Below, piece by piece: positions 5,246-5,445 of a stretch of 5,445 bases of DNA. The notes beneath the pieces are model-generated. The model did no database searches, was not told the origin of the DNA, and saw only the letters and a list, made by a program, of their open reading frames with translations. The translations under genes and the position numbers were made by a program. How positions within the stretch are numbered: the stretch's first letter is position 1; each line of letters opens with the position of its first letter. Source of the DNA: Planctomycetaceae bacterium (GTDB taxonomy: Bacteria; Planctomycetota; Planctomycetia; Pirellulales; Thermoguttaceae); contig JAIRYX010000323.1 of assembly GCA_031267635.1 (NCBI GenBank), positions 1-5,445 on the forward strand. The letters are read 5' to 3'.

Positions 5246-5327
5246 GGACTTCTAAAAACCTCATTTTCAACACCTGTGACCCTTGAAAAATAAGGGCTTA
5301 CAAATATTTGGGAGAGGTTTTTAGAAG
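5246..5327. repeat. ~82-bp palindromic element, copy 2 (better preserved)
   Basis: The ends CTTCTAAAAACCTC (5249-5262) and GAGGTTTTTAGAAG (5314-5327) are exact 14-bp inverted repeats. Two alternative inner stems overlap: TTTTCAA/TTGAAAA (5264-5270, 5283-5289) and CCCTT/AAGGG (5280-5284, 5292-5296). Copy 2 is more complete than copy 1, where the CCCTT/AAGGG stem is broken, so copy 1 looks decayed. The right end lies 20 bp past the stop codon of the minus-strand gene at the window edge, where it could shape that transcript's 3' end. Confidence 0.7.
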
Positions 5328-5347
5328 CAAAAGTATTAACACAAATA

Positions 5348-5445
5348 TTACGCGGTGCTTTGCAGGAGTTTTTTGATAGTGGCACGTATTTTTTTGATTT
5401 TTTTTGGGTCGTCGTTCACGAGGTCTAAAAAATCGACGATTCTTA
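5348..5445 (-). CDS. 3' end of an unidentified minus-strand gene (partial)
   Basis: From the right edge the minus strand is open for 31 codons to a TAA at 5350-5348. The product includes RIVDFLDLVNDDPKKIKKI and ends TIKKLLQSTA. It reads like a genuine C-terminus: hydrophobic residues spaced as in amphipathic helices, a DDP helix cap, and Lys-rich turns. The homopolymer A-runs are exactly accommodated as lysine codons without breaking the frame. I cannot name a family from 31 residues. The 5' part lies outside the window. The gene converges with the ferredoxin. Confidence 0.5.
   Translation of the reverse strand, partial: RIVDFLDLVNDDPKKIKKIRATIKKLLQSTA

Larger units (their letters stand above)
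4844..5347. other. AT-rich intergenic region packed with palindromes
   Basis: No gene is supportable on either strand over about 500 bp. The region lies between the 3' ends of the convergent ferredoxin and the right-edge gene. It contains a loose CTGAC/GTCAG pair (4902-4906, 4922-4926), a perfect hairpin (4928-4957), two copies of an ~82-bp element (4972-5053, 5246-5327), a GAAAT/ATTTC palindrome (5071-5082) and a bulged hairpin (5159-5197). None is followed by the T-run of a classical intrinsic terminator. Confidence 0.65.

Overview
The window looks like a chromosomal segment of a flagellated Gram-negative bacterium with moderate GC content, long intergenic regions and weak Shine-Dalgarno signals. 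Planctomycetota (the Pirellulales/Thermoguttaceae type) is my best guess. It rests on the general look of FlgB, of the sigma-54 activator and of the larB-acetyltransferase pair, not on a marker gene, so it is only moderately supported.

Layout, left to right. (1) Positions 1-501 are mostly repetitive. They hold GTCCC/GGGAC words in 9-nt-period arrays, facing opposite ways at 11-46 and 184-219. A GC-rich block at 243-358, rich in inverted repeats, follows. An open frame at 1-111 may be the end of a gene entering from the left. (2) On the minus strand lie a flagellar rod gene, flgB (502-933), and upstream of it a receiver-less sigma-54 activator (1228-2352). (3) Further upstream, also on the minus strand, is a tight pair: larB (3490-4317), the first step of nickel-pincer cofactor synthesis, and a two-domain GNAT acetyltransferase (2526-3467) 22 bp behind it. 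A good sigma-70-like promoter lies upstream of larB at 4383-4411. (4) Divergently on the plus strand is a small 2x[4Fe-4S] ferredoxin (4565-4843) resembling the delta (KorD) subunit of 2-oxoacid:ferredoxin oxidoreductases. (5) Positions 4844-5347 are an AT-rich gap full of palindromes, including two copies of an ~82-bp element with inverted ends. (6) The last 98 bases are the 3' end of an unidentified minus-strand gene leaving the window.

The protein genes belong to known families. The oddities are of two kinds. Three genes lack their usual partners in view: flgB has no flgC/fliE, larB has no larC/larE, and the KorD-like ferredoxin has no catalytic subunits. In addition, two unexplained non-coding repeat systems, one at each end of the window, are the best candidates for something undescribed. 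I see no CRISPR array, tRNA, rRNA, transposase or defence operon.
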